Shown here: positions 27,808 through 38,171 of the stretch, in pieces
Layout: every line of letters begins with the position of its first letter
Position numbering within the stretch: position 1 is the stretch's first letter
Notes under the pieces: generated by a model
Seen by the model: the letters and a program-made list of their open reading frames with translations, nothing else
Told to the model about the DNA's origin: nothing
The model's database searches: none
Assembly: GCA_029781855.1 (NCBI GenBank)
Contig: JAKOVX010000018.1
Span: 1 to 40,596, forward strand
Length of the DNA: 40,596 bases
From: Acidobacteriota bacterium
GTDB lineage: Bacteria > Acidobacteriota > Blastocatellia > Pyrinomonadales > Pyrinomonadaceae
Direction of reading: 5' to 3'
Program-made: the position numbers and the translations under genes

Positions 27808-29319
27808 TTAATTGGGCTTGGATTCTCGTTTCAGCACGGCACCGTCAACGGTCACTGAATCGACATCTGCAGAATATGGGCTAACTTTGAAAGTAACCAA
27901 TCCCTGCTCCCACCACGGTTTGCTCCAGTTCGATAGAAAAGTATCGAATTGCCAATGTTCGAGTTCGGCGTTTAGATCACCCGAAACGTTCAACCTGAGT
28001 TTTCCGTCCACGAGCGTGACCTCCATTGAGCCGAAAAACGGATCGGAGTATTTCCCGACATACGCGGTCAGCGGCAGGCTCGGCTTGGTATTCAGAACAC
28101 GTTTTGCCCGCTCCGCTTGATCCTGCGACTTAGCTTTGGCCTTTAGGCCATCGTACAGTGCCTTGGCGTCCTTGCTCCAGTCGCGGCTGTTGTCGCCAAA
28201 TCCGAACAGATCGAAAACCTTGAACATCAACGCGTGACGGACCTCGGCGTGATCGAGGTTTCCGAATACGTAAACCCCGAGCTTCTTGTCCGGGATCAAG
28301 CCAATGATCGCTGTTCGGCCATCGAGGCTGCCCGTGTGAAATTCGATCATTTCACCGCGATAATCCTGTTGGAACCATCCAAAACCGTATGTCGTCCAGT
28401 GCGGATTTGTCAGGGCTGCCGTCGGATAGTATTCGCCGCCCGGCGGAATGATCACCTGCGGCCTGAGTATTTCCTTGTAAGTTTCGGGTTTGAGCAGCAG
28501 CTTGCCATTAACAGTGGTGTTGCCGAGCATGAAGTTAACCCATTTGCCGATATCGTCCGAGGTCGACCACACGGCTCCGGCCGGTGCGATCGGATCGGCG
28601 ATGTCCTCGGGAATTGGCTGGATCTTGCCCTTTATCTCAAAATGAGCGGTCGAACGGTTTTGATAATTTTTTGAGTATTCGTAATTGGGAAACGTATTTT
28701 TCATTCCCAAGGGTCCGAAAATACGTTCGTTCACGAATCGCTCCCATTTCATTCCGCTGGCTTTCTCGATCACCTGCCCGGCGACGAGATACATGATGTT
28801 CTGATAGATAAAGCCGCCTCGCAGCGGATAGGCCTGCTTTGCGTACTGCATCCGTCGGACGACCTCGTCCGATGAGAGTTCGGGCGTCCAGACCCAGAGG
28901 AAATCGGTGTTGCCGACACCAGTGTTGTGGGTCAGTAGGTCGCGGACTCGCAGATCGCCGGTCACATACCGATCGTCAACACGGAAATACGGCAGATACT
29001 TCGTCACCTTGTCATCCCAATTTACTTTTCCCTCGTCGACCAGCATTCCCAGAGCGACTGAGGTCATTGCCTTTGTCGTCGACATACAGCCAAATAGAGT
29101 TTCGGTGTCGACCTTGGCGTCTTTCCCGAGTTCTCTGACCCCGTAGCCTTTGGATAAAAGAACTTTGCCGTCCTGCACGACCACTATCGAAAGCCCGGGC
29201 ACATTCCAATCCTGCCTGGCGGCGTCAACATATTTGTCGAAGATCTCTACGTTGCTTTGCCCGTAGGCAAAAAAAGCTGACGACAGGATCAGAAACAACA
29301 GAATTACAGGTTTTTTCAT
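27808..29319 (-). CDS. Secreted serine hydrolase, class C beta-lactamase-like, with DUF3471-type tail
   Basis: A 503-residue exported penicillin-binding-protein-like hydrolase (S12 family). A signal peptide covers residues 1-20 (AFFAYG). The SxxK nucleophile motif is S80-T-T-K83 in GCMSTTKAMTS, and the Tyr motif is YQN in GGFIYQNIMY. A late HTGSLDGRTAIIGL segment stands where the KTG-like motif is expected. The last 100 or so residues (LPLTAYVGKYSDPFFGSMEV...) form the small beta domain often attached to such enzymes. Family members are esterases, D-aminopeptidases or carboxypeptidases; few are real resistance enzymes. It is the first gene of the five-gene operon. The partner amidohydrolase suggests D-amino-acid or acyl-peptide substrates, which is inference. 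Confidence 0.9.
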   Translation of the reverse strand: MKKPVILLFLILSSAFFAYGQSNVEIFDKYVDAARQDWNVPGLSIVVVQDGKVLLSKGYGVRELGKDAKVDTETLFGCMSTTKAMTSVALGMLVDEGKVNWDDKVTKYLPYFRVDDRYVTGDLRVRDLLTHNTGVGNTDFLWVWTPELSSDEVVRRMQYAKQAYPLRGGFIYQNIMYLVAGQVIEKASGMKWERFVNERIFGPLGMKNTFPNYEYSKNYQNRSTAHFEIKGKIQPIPEDIADPIAPAGAVWSTSDDIGKWVNFMLGNTTVNGKLLLKPETYKEILRPQVIIPPGGEYYPTAALTNPHWTTYGFGWFQQDYRGEMIEFHTGSLDGRTAIIGLIPDKKLGVYVFGNLDHAEVRHALMFKVFDLFGFGDNSRDWSKDAKALYDGLKAKAKSQDQAERAKRVLNTKPSLPLTAYVGKYSDPFFGSMEVTLVDGKLRLNVSGDLNAELEHWQFDTFLSNWSKPWWEQGLVTFKVSPYSADVDSVTVDGAVLKRESKPN

Positions 29320-29632
29320 AGTGTTTTCCTTGAGGTCGTTTTCGCACTCACATCCAGGGCATCGTTTCTTATGAATCTATATATTCACCTCGCCAGACCG
29401 GTTCAGGATCACGACGAGCGACAGTGCGGAGACGTCGACGCCATCGCAGAAGGCTTTTGCTACTCGAAGGCTGCGCACGCAGGAATCAATCCGGCCGAGA
29501 CGGCCGCAACGACTCGAAGCCTAAATGATCGTTTCATTCACTTGTCTCCAGTTTTCATCAGGGATAGACCGTATCGCCGACGTTTTTCCATCCCGGACCG
29601 ACAGTAAGGATATTATTCAGGGATTTTCGGGG
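29320..29632 (-). other. Leader/intergenic region of the five-gene operon
   Basis: About 310 bases between the proposed promoter and the serine hydrolase start. Short open frames on the plus strand here (for example 29371-29607) have no ribosome binding site or recognisable motif. No riboswitch or small RNA was recognised. Confidence 0.35.
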
Positions 29633-29641
29633 ATTATAACA
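29633..29641 (-). promoter_or_regulatory. Extended -10 promoter candidate for the five-gene operon
   Basis: On the minus strand the sequence reads TGTTATAAT, a perfect TATAAT with an extended TGn element. A TTGACT hexamer (29655-29650) is only 11 bases upstream, too close for a -35, so the site would rely on the extended -10. Transcription would start about 300 bases before the serine hydrolase gene. Confidence 0.4.
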
Positions 29642-29772
29642 CTACTTTGAGTCAAAATGGTGCAGGCAAAGGGATTGATCGATGCTGTGATGACGTTCCG
29701 AGAAATCTAGCCATAACATCGGCAGCGACAATCCGATCATTTCGCCCGATCGTTACGCCATCACTCGCGGAC

Positions 29773-29805
29773 AAAAAAACGCGAACACTATCGAAGTGTC
29801 CGCGT
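29773..29805 (-). terminator. Rho-independent terminator of mglBA
   Basis: On the minus strand an 11-position stem (ACGCG-ACACT type, one mismatch; arms 29779-29789 and 29795-29805) with a 5-base loop is followed by seven Ts. It lies 25 bases beyond the mglA stop. Confidence 0.85.
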
Positions 29806-29830
29806 CTTACCAATTTTAAGTTTGGTTTTT

Positions 29831-30415
29831 CTAGCCTTTTCTAAGTTCGGTGAGGACCTGTTTCGCCACGGCTTTGAGCGTATCGAAGACGCCCGTTCCA
29901 TTTGTCGCGACGGCCTCGAAGATCGGCTCGCCTTTTCGGCCGAGTTCCTCGGTCAGCTCTTCAAGCGGCGTAACGTTCGGAAGATCTCGTTTGTTGAGCT
30001 GCAGCACGTACGGCAGCTGCTTCAGGTCGTAGCCCTGCGAACTGAGGTTCTCTTCGAGGTTATAGAGCGACTCGATATTCGCGTCCATTCGCTCGTCCTG
30101 GCTGTCCGCGACGAAAACGACGCCATCGACCCCTTTAAGTATGAGCTTTCTGGAGGCGTCGTAGTAAACCTGTCCCGGCACGGTGTAGAGGTGAAAGCGT
30201 GTCTTAAAACCGCGAACCGTTCCCAGTTCGAGCGGCATAAAATCAAAGAAAAGTGTCCTGTCCGTCTCTGTCGCCAGGCTGATGAGCTTGCCTTTCGCCT
30301 GCGGAGCAGTCGAATCGTAAATATACTGCAGGTTTGTGGTCTTGCCGCACAAACCCGGACCGTAGTAAACGATCTTGCAGTTTATTTCACGTGAAGCGTA
30401 ATTGATGAATGTCAT
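29831..30415 (-). CDS. mglA: MglA-type Ras-like small GTPase
   Basis: A cytoplasmic 194-residue Ras-superfamily GTPase that sets cell polarity and gliding or twitching direction in Myxococcus and Thermus. Nucleotide motifs are clear: P-loop GPGLCGKTT (19-27), the switch II region [12 protein letters not shown] (78-89), where TVPGQ replaces the usual DxxGQ as in other MglA proteins, and NKRD (141-144) for guanine. The start [19 protein letters not shown] is the standard one. The roadblock gene lies 24 bases upstream and should encode its GAP/exchange partner. No motility genes are in the window, so the output pathway here is unknown. Confidence 0.95.
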   Translation of the reverse strand: MTFINYASREINCKIVYYGPGLCGKTTNLQYIYDSTAPQAKGKLISLATETDRTLFFDFMPLELGTVRGFKTRFHLYTVPGQVYYDASRKLILKGVDGVVFVADSQDERMDANIESLYNLEENLSSQGYDLKQLPYVLQLNKRDLPNVTPLEELTEELGRKGEPIFEAVATNGTGVFDTLKAVAKQVLTELRKG

Positions 30416-30439
30416 AACCTTCAGAAAATACCCGGGAGC

Positions 30440-30922
30440 TTAACTGAACAAACTGTCGATGTCCTCGTCTGTGATCTCCGAAAAGAATGTATTTTTATTT
30501 ATCCTGTATTGATCAGAATCGTGCGTCGCTTCGTCCAGCAGGGCAGCGATCTCAAAGCTGGTGCGTTTTGCACGGATCTTGACCAGGCCGACCGTCGAAC
30601 GCTCGTCAAATACTATCACAAGTAAGCTGCGCCCGATGACGCTGATATAGATACTTTCGCGCTCGCCCTCGTGTACGACGCCAGGAAAGGCATCTTCACC
30701 GATAAGTTTTGCCATGCTGCTGGTCGCGGCTACATTGCCGGCCGCCAGCGACGAAAAGCTAGTCGTGTCCATATCGCCAATATCGCCATGGAATGCGATC
30801 GGCTGACCGTCCCGATCCACGAGAAAAACTACGCGGGCGGCACATTCGACACAGAGGCGTGCAAGTATGTTCTTGATCCTCTGAAATTGATGTTCTTGGA
30901 TTATGAAGGGCGTTTCTGCCAT
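30440..30922 (-). CDS. mglB: MglB-like roadblock/LC7 protein
   Basis: A 160-residue roadblock/LC7-domain protein. The central part AARVVFLVDRDGQPIAFHGD, SSLAAGNVAATSSMAKLIGE and SIYISVIGRSLLVIVFDERSTVGLVK gives the alternating strand-helix pattern of the fold (about 20-125). The C-terminal 35 residues are acidic and end EDIDSLFS. MglB proteins dimerise and stimulate GTP hydrolysis and nucleotide exchange on MglA. The pair is co-directional and ends with a terminator at 29773-29805. The identification relies on fold pattern and the adjacent mglA. Confidence 0.88.
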   Translation of the reverse strand: MAETPFIIQEHQFQRIKNILARLCVECAARVVFLVDRDGQPIAFHGDIGDMDTTSFSSLAAGNVAATSSMAKLIGEDAFPGVVHEGERESIYISVIGRSLLVIVFDERSTVGLVKIRAKRTSFEIAALLDEATHDSDQYRINKNTFFSEITDEDIDSLFS

Positions 30923-31275
30923 TTGGTTTGCATGCCTTTCGGCATGACCGAGGGATCAGTTTATAGCTGGTGAATTGTAATCGGCAAAGCGGAGGAGTGA
31001 TACCGCAATATCACTGCAGGTTTAAACTTAGCACAACAGATACGAATGCGACAAGAACTTTTTGGTGGTTGCCGACAATATTATTCCGGGTTCGATCGCC
31101 TTGGCCGCACAATTTGAGACAGTCGCCTATGCCTGTTGCAAATCCATGGAAGAATTGATGTAAATCGTTGAAAAATGCTAAACTTAGGCCGTTCGGTGAC
31201 CCAGCCGAATGGTATTTCCGGCGCTGATTTGAGTTATTGACACGGACCGATCGCGGGATACGAGCTCCAACCTTG
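30923..31275. other. Divergent region between mglB and yvcK
   Basis: About 350 bases without a supported gene. It holds a small palindrome CATGCC-TTTC-GGCATG (30931-30946) just upstream of mglB, a weak plus-strand promoter candidate TTGATG-18-TAAACT (31155-31184), and a hairpin CCGTTCGG/CCGAATGG (31189-31212) that would lie at the 5' end of the yvcK leader. A 62-codon open frame at 30970-31158 shows no family features. Confidence 0.4.
31155..31184 (+). promoter_or_regulatory. Promoter candidate for yvcK-glmU-glmS
   Basis: TTGATG (31155-31160), an 18-base spacer and TAAACT (31179-31184) lie about 90 bases upstream of the yvcK ATG. Both hexamers are imperfect. The hairpin at 31189-31212 begins right where transcription would start. 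Confidence 0.35.
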
Positions 31276-32313
31276 ATGAAACACCATCTTTTTTCTGAAA
31301 AGCCGCGAGGGCTGAATTTCGTCGCGATCGGAGGCGGAAATGGCCTTTCGACCCTTCTGTCAGGTCTAAAGCGATTTGTCGGCGCTCACGAGTCGGAGCC
31401 AGTCTGGATCGAGAACCTCGCCGCGATCGTTGCCGTCACCGACGACGGCGGAAGTTCGGGACGGCTCCGCGACGAACTCCAAATGCTCCCGCCCGGCGAC
31501 ATCCGAAACTGCATGGTCGCTCTTAGTGAGGATTCGGCCACCCTTTCCAAGCTATTCCAGCACAGATTTCGCGGCGAAGGCGACCTCGGCGGACACAGCT
31601 TCGGCAACATTTTTCTAGCAGCGCTGACCGAGATCACGGGCGACTTTGCCGAGGCCGTAAAGCTCTCGTCGGAGATACTCGCGAGCAAGGGACACATCTA
31701 TCCGGCGACCGTTTCCGACGTCCGGCTCGCCGCAGAGCTGGTCAACGGCAAGACCGTTCGCGGCGAGACCAAGATCGGGCACGTCGGCACTATGATCAAG
31801 CGACTCTTTCTCGAACCGGCCGGATGCAAGCCTATGCCTGAGGCGATCGCGGCGATAGCCGCTGCCGACGTCATCACGATCGGGCCCGGCTCCCTTTTTA
31901 CCAGCCTTCTGCCGCCTATCTTGGTCGATGGTGTGAGCGACGCTATTGCGGGATCGAGCGCGGTCAAAATTTTCATTTGTAACCTGATGACCCAACCCGG
32001 CGAAACCGACGGCTTTACGGCACGGCGTCACCTGGAACTCGTTCGGGAATATGCTCCCCAGATCGACTTCGACTTCGTCGTTGTAAATGACCATCCGATC
32101 AGCGAGGAACAGATGCGGAAATACGCCGAAGAAGGGTCGGAACAGATCGGCGTCCACGGCTCGATTTCGCCCGCAACTATTGAGGGAGCCGAGATCGTTT
32201 ATGGTAATCTGTTGGACGAAGGAGATATGGTCCGGCACAATCCGGAACGCCTCGCGCAAGTGGCGCTCTTGTGTGCATTGCAATCAAAGGAAAAGGTCGG
32301 CGCCGTCTCCTGA
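31276..32313 (+). CDS. yvcK: YvcK/GlmR-type UDP-GlcNAc-binding regulator (CofD-like fold)
   Basis: A cytoplasmic protein of 345 residues, recognised by the glycine-rich opening NFVAIGGGNGLSTLLSGLK, then VAVTDDGGSSGRLRDELQMLPPGDIRN and the later AAADVITIGPGSLFTSLLPP. This is the gluconeogenesis-factor family, related to CofD but with no known catalytic role. In Bacillus the homologue (YvcK/GlmR) binds UDP-GlcNAc and stimulates GlmS, and it is needed for morphology on gluconeogenic carbon. That fits well with glmU and glmS directly downstream. The ATG at 31276 is preferred over a TTG at 31237 because the family starts close to the GGGNG motif. Confidence 0.94.
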   Translation: MKHHLFSEKPRGLNFVAIGGGNGLSTLLSGLKRFVGAHESEPVWIENLAAIVAVTDDGGSSGRLRDELQMLPPGDIRNCMVALSEDSATLSKLFQHRFRGEGDLGGHSFGNIFLAALTEITGDFAEAVKLSSEILASKGHIYPATVSDVRLAAELVNGKTVRGETKIGHVGTMIKRLFLEPAGCKPMPEAIAAIAAADVITIGPGSLFTSLLPPILVDGVSDAIAGSSAVKIFICNLMTQPGETDGFTARRHLELVREYAPQIDFDFVVVNDHPISEEQMRKYAEEGSEQIGVHGSISPATIEGAEIVYGNLLDEGDMVRHNPERLAQVALLCALQSKEKVGAVS

Positions 32314-32400
32314 TCGGGTGTCTTCGAGCGATATTTGTTGTGATCGGCCGGGGCGGCAAGTTCGTGGCCGACTGTTCTATTCGTCCTGTATTAATTCAAC

Positions 32401-33792
32401 GTGGAAACAGATCTCGACATTCTAATTCTTGCCGCCGGACTCGGGACGCGGATGCGTTCCGGCCTCGCCAAGGTCCTGCACAAACTCGACGGCCGCCCGC
32501 TCATTAATCACGTTTGCCGTACGGCGAGTGCCCTCGGCCCGCGCAATATCTATGTCGTCGTCGGCCATCAGGGTGACGATGTCAAAGACGCCGTTTTGAG
32601 TGAGATAGGCGAGGCGTCGGCGCGTTTTGTCGTGCAGGAACAACAACTCGGCACCGGCGATGCTGTCAATGCGGCACGCGGACTGCTCGCGGATACCGAT
32701 TCGACGCTGCTCGTCCTGTCGGGTGACGTGCCAATGATCCGGGCAGAGACGCTGGCCGCGCTCGTGCAACTTCATCGCGGACACCGTGGGCGTGGTGCGG
32801 CATGTACCGTGCTGACCGTTCGGTTAAAAGATCCAAGCGGTTACGGCCGGGTCGTGCGAGACGACAACGGCATTTTTGAGCGGATCGTCGAACAAAAAGA
32901 TGCTTCCGACGCCGAACTGCAGATCGACGAGATCAACTCCGGCATCTATTGCTTCGACACGCGAAAGCTCTTTGCAGCCCTCGCCAAGGTCCAAAACCAC
33001 AACGCGCAGGGCGAATATTATCTTACCGACGTACCGCAGATCATGCGCGACGCCGGCGAGGACGTCGCGATCTATCTCCATAAGGACCACAACGAGATCG
33101 AAGGCGTCAATGACCGCCGACAGCTGGCCGATATGGAACGCCAGATCAGACGACGGACGGTTCGGCGGTTGATGCTCGAGAGCGGCGTCACCTTTATCGA
33201 CCCGAAGAATGTTTATATAAGTTCGGCTGCGGAGATCGGCCGCGACGTCGTGATTCACCCGAACGTCACGATCGAAGGTGACACGATAATCGGCGGTGAA
33301 TGCACGATCCGTTCGGGCACGCGTATAACAAATTCCCAGGTCGGCGGTGGAGTCGAAGTGCTGGAAAATTGTGTGATCATCGATTCCGAGGTCGGGAACA
33401 ATTGTACGGTCGGACCGATGGCACATCTTCGCGGCCACGCCGTAATGGAAGACGACGCCAAGGTCGGGAATTTTGTCGAACTAAAAAAGACACGCCTCGG
33501 CCGCGGCTCCAAGGCCAATCACCTGGCGTACCTCGGCGACGCCACGATCGGCGAAAAGACCAACATCGGTGCGGGCACCATCACTTGCAACTTCGACGGC
33601 AAAAATAAACACGAAACCCACATCGGCGACAACGTGAAGATCGGCTCGGATACGATGCTCATTGCTCCAATAACCGTCGGCGACGGCGCAAGTACGGGAG
33701 CCGGAAGCGTCGTAACGAAGGATGTTGTGGCTGGTGAGTTGGTTGCAGGCGTGCCGGCGCGTCCATTAAAGAAAGCGACGGGTGAAGGATAA
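32401..33792 (+). CDS. glmU: Bifunctional GlmU: GlcN-1-P acetyltransferase/GlcNAc-1-P uridylyltransferase
   Basis: Makes UDP-GlcNAc for peptidoglycan and surface glycans in the cytoplasm. The N-terminal uridylyltransferase (about 1-230) starts [30 protein letters not shown] and LSGDVPMI follow. The C-terminal left-handed beta-helix acetyltransferase (about 250-455) shows hexapeptide repeats and the family block [20 protein letters not shown], then [15 protein letters not shown]. The length of 463 is standard. The start is GTG at 32401. It lies 87 bases after yvcK and 7 before glmS. Confidence 0.97.
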   Translation: METDLDILILAAGLGTRMRSGLAKVLHKLDGRPLINHVCRTASALGPRNIYVVVGHQGDDVKDAVLSEIGEASARFVVQEQQLGTGDAVNAARGLLADTDSTLLVLSGDVPMIRAETLAALVQLHRGHRGRGAACTVLTVRLKDPSGYGRVVRDDNGIFERIVEQKDASDAELQIDEINSGIYCFDTRKLFAALAKVQNHNAQGEYYLTDVPQIMRDAGEDVAIYLHKDHNEIEGVNDRRQLADMERQIRRRTVRRLMLESGVTFIDPKNVYISSAAEIGRDVVIHPNVTIEGDTIIGGECTIRSGTRITNSQVGGGVEVLENCVIIDSEVGNNCTVGPMAHLRGHAVMEDDAKVGNFVELKKTRLGRGSKANHLAYLGDATIGEKTNIGAGTITCNFDGKNKHETHIGDNVKIGSDTMLIAPITVGDGASTGAGSVVTKDVVAGELVAGVPARPLKKATGEG

Positions 33793-33799
33793 AGAAATT

Positions 33800-35662
<1,863 letters not shown>

Positions 35663-35689
35663 TTGTTCGCCATAAATACACCCGAGATC

Positions 35690-35741
35690 CACGAAAGGCA
35701 CGGAATATTATCTTGATTTCGTGCCTTTTGCGTATTTCGTG
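35690..35741. repeat. Long imperfect palindrome between glmS and the oxidoreductase gene
   Basis: CACGAAAGGCACG (35690-35702) mirrors CGTGCC (35720-35725) and TTTCGTG (35735-35741), with a 9-base interruption in the right arm. It could form a large hairpin between the two genes and end only 14 bases before the next start codon. It resembles short palindromic repeats that recur in some genomes. A terminator role is possible but there is no clean T-tract. Confidence 0.55.
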
Positions 35742-35755
35742 GGTAAACTGTCTTT

Positions 35756-36718
35756 ATGAAAGCAATCGTCGTTCGCGAATTCGGCCCGCCCGAGGTGATG
35801 AAACTTGAAGATGTCGATACTCCACAGCCGACCGGTACGCAGGTGCTTGTTCGCGTTCGTGCGATCGGTGTTAATCCCGTCGAGACGTACATTCGCAGCG
35901 GCGTTTACGCGAGCGTTCCGCCGTTGCCGTACACGCCGGGAAAGGACGCCGCGGGCATTGTCGAGGCCGTCGGCGGCGAGGTGACGAAGTGGAAAGCGGG
36001 CGATCGCGTTTACACGGCGCAGTCCGTCAGCGGAACCTACGCAGAGTTTTCGGTGTGCGAAGAGATCGATCTCGGGCGTTTGCCTGAGAATGTCGATTTT
36101 CCACAGGGAGCGGGCATCTGGACGCCATACGCGACAAGCTATCGGGCACTATTTCAGAAAGCACATGCAGAGGCCGGCGAGACGGTTCTGATCCACGGAG
36201 CATCAGGCGGAGTGGGAATCGCGTGTGTCCAATGGGCCAAGGACCGAGGCCTGACCGTCATCGGAACGGCGAGTTCCGAGGAAGGCAAACAGCTAGTTGC
36301 AGAACAAGGGGCCGATAACGTTTTCGATCACTCAAAGGAAGGCTATTTTGACGAGATCAAGGCTGTGACGGGCGGCAAAGGCGTCAAGGTCATCATCGAG
36401 ATGCTCGCGAACGTCAATCTCGCACACGATTTCGAGGTCCTCGCGATGTTTGGCCGCATCTGTGTCGTCGGCAATCGCGGATCACTCGATTTCAATCCGC
36501 GTCTGATCATGGGCAAGGATGCGACTGTGACCGGAATGGCGCTGTACAATGCTCCGAGAGCGGCTTTTAACGAGATCCATGCGGCCATCTTCGAAGGTCT
36601 GAGTGAAGGTTATTTGCGGCCTGTGATCGACCGAAAGATGCCGCTCGAAGACGCAGCGAAGGCACATCACGCGGTCGTTGAGGAGAAGTCGGCGGGGAAG
36701 ATCGTGTTGGTCGTTTAA
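35756..36718 (+). CDS. Zinc-free NADPH:quinone oxidoreductase (zeta-crystallin type MDR)
   Basis: A cytoplasmic 320-residue medium-chain dehydrogenase/reductase. The start MKAIVVREFGPPEVMKLEDV is characteristic of quinone oxidoreductases. PLPYTPGKDAAGIVEAVG lies in the catalytic domain, and the nucleotide-binding Rossmann signature is LIHGASGGVGIACVQWAK. Structural and catalytic zinc cysteines are missing, as expected for the QOR group, which reduces quinones or enals with NADPH. The C-terminus KAHHAVVEEKSAGKIVLVV is typical. It lies just after the palindrome at 35690-35741 and only 5 bases before the TPR gene, so the two may be co-transcribed by chance or by function. Confidence 0.93.
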   Translation: MKAIVVREFGPPEVMKLEDVDTPQPTGTQVLVRVRAIGVNPVETYIRSGVYASVPPLPYTPGKDAAGIVEAVGGEVTKWKAGDRVYTAQSVSGTYAEFSVCEEIDLGRLPENVDFPQGAGIWTPYATSYRALFQKAHAEAGETVLIHGASGGVGIACVQWAKDRGLTVIGTASSEEGKQLVAEQGADNVFDHSKEGYFDEIKAVTGGKGVKVIIEMLANVNLAHDFEVLAMFGRICVVGNRGSLDFNPRLIMGKDATVTGMALYNAPRAAFNEIHAAIFEGLSEGYLRPVIDRKMPLEDAAKAHHAVVEEKSAGKIVLVV

Positions 36719-36723
36719 CTCGT

Positions 36724-38064
36724 ATGGAAATAGTAAATAGGTGCGCTAAAGGCGCGAGTCTTGTTTTTCTTATCGTCACAGCGGCGGCTGTAATGATCTA
36801 CGCGCAGCAAGTACCTAGCGAAGGAGCAAAGCTTGCTGAAAAGGCGGAGACGCTCAGGAAAGCAGGTTCCATAGACGAGAGCATTCAATTATACAACGAG
36901 GCAATTAAACTCGATCCTACATTTCCTCTAGCGTATTTTGGCCGATCGCTTGCGTTTCGGCAAAAGGGCGATTTCAACAGGGAGATCGAGGACCTCAGCA
37001 AGGCCATAGAGCTTAAGCCGGACATTCCCACTTTTTACTATGATCGGGCGCTCGCTTATCAATCCGTAAAAGATTTTCAAAATTCCACAAACGACATTGA
37101 CAAATTACTAAAGCAGTACCCTAACGATGCAACACTGATCCTAATAAGAGGTGTAAACTACTTATACCTTGATCAGTACGATAAAGCGCTCGCCGATATT
37201 GAGGCCTCAATTGCGTTGGATCCGAAGAACCCCGAATCATATTATCGTAGGTCTCAGGCATTTGCTGCGTTCGAGCGCCTTAATGAGGCGGAGGCGGATG
37301 CGACTCGCGCGGTCGAGATGGCCCCCGACGTTATCGACGTTTACATTCTAAGGGCGAAGATCAGACATCATCTGAAGCACAATGATGAGGCTCTATTAGA
37401 CTTTGGTACGGCCCTCTCTAAAGAGCCTAAAAACACCGAAGCCCTACTGGGCCGAGCTCGAGTTTTTGTCGATTTGGATCGTTTCAGCGAGGCGATCTCG
37501 GACCTAAACAAGGCTACAGCGAACGATCCTAATGTTGCCGGAGGGTTTGAGTCACTGTCGTACATTGCGTTTCGGCTCGAGCGGTGGGATAAGGTGACGG
37601 AGTTTAGTCGAAAGACAATTTCGACTGACCCTAAGGACGCTATGGCTTTTAACAATCTCGGCTTCGGTCTATTAATGCAAGAGCAATTAACTGAGTCGAA
37701 GGTCCAATTGGCCAAGGCACTCGAACTCGATCCGACGAATCACCTTGCACAAAATAACCAAGCTCTAATTGCGATAAAAGAAAAACGTTATGCGGACGCT
37801 GAGAGCCTACTGAACAAGATCCTAAAAGAACATCCGGACTTTGCTTACGGCTACTTGAATCGCGGGGCCCTTTTGATAGGGCAAAAGAAATTCAAGGATG
37901 CCGTCGCCGCGTTCACGATAGCTATCAAATTCGAACCGAAGCTCCGCCGAGCTTACATACTCCGAGCTGAGGCTTACGAAAAACTAGGTTCGAAGTCTCT
38001 TGCACGGGCGGATCAAAAGCAGTCGGCACTGTTACTTTCAGCTATTCAAGCCGTAAAGTTCTGA
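36724..38064 (+). CDS. Secreted TPR-repeat protein
   Basis: A 446-residue exported protein with an N-terminal signal (about residues 10-28, ending MIYAQQ). About ten tetratricopeptide repeats fill the rest, for example IDESIQLYNEAIKLDPTFPLAYF and KDAVAAFTIAIKFEPKLRRAYIL. TPR arrays bind protein partners, here in the periplasm. Codon choice is more AT-leaning (many CTA, TTA, ATA and AGG codons) than the neighbouring glm genes. It follows the quinone oxidoreductase by 5 bases. The partner is unknown. Confidence 0.85.
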   Translation: MEIVNRCAKGASLVFLIVTAAAVMIYAQQVPSEGAKLAEKAETLRKAGSIDESIQLYNEAIKLDPTFPLAYFGRSLAFRQKGDFNREIEDLSKAIELKPDIPTFYYDRALAYQSVKDFQNSTNDIDKLLKQYPNDATLILIRGVNYLYLDQYDKALADIEASIALDPKNPESYYRRSQAFAAFERLNEAEADATRAVEMAPDVIDVYILRAKIRHHLKHNDEALLDFGTALSKEPKNTEALLGRARVFVDLDRFSEAISDLNKATANDPNVAGGFESLSYIAFRLERWDKVTEFSRKTISTDPKDAMAFNNLGFGLLMQEQLTESKVQLAKALELDPTNHLAQNNQALIAIKEKRYADAESLLNKILKEHPDFAYGYLNRGALLIGQKKFKDAVAAFTIAIKFEPKLRRAYILRAEAYEKLGSKSLARADQKQSALLLSAIQAVKF

Positions 38065-38171
38065 CTTAATTCGTTCGATCCCGGAAACTCCTAATTCGAA
38101 GAACACCTTGACTGCCACGCCGGTTGTTATATACTTGTGCCCTCTCAAAAACTTGCGGCCGCCGAACAAAT

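Noticed and set aside
27808..29319. Antibiotic-resistance beta-lactamase
   Set aside because: The added C-terminal domain and the operon with an amidohydrolase fit the broad S12 esterase/peptidase group rather than a resistance enzyme.
29371..29844. Small plus-strand frames (78 and 65 codons) between the serine hydrolase and mglA genes
   Set aside because: No ribosome binding site, no motif, and they overlap a likely promoter and terminator of minus-strand genes.
31615..33438. Minus-strand frames of about 200-220 codons inside yvcK and glmU
   Set aside because: Shadow frames of conserved genes, with no motifs or ribosome binding sites.
33700..33799. glmS ribozyme
   Set aside because: glmU coding sequence runs to seven bases before glmS, leaving no room, and no ribozyme core is seen.
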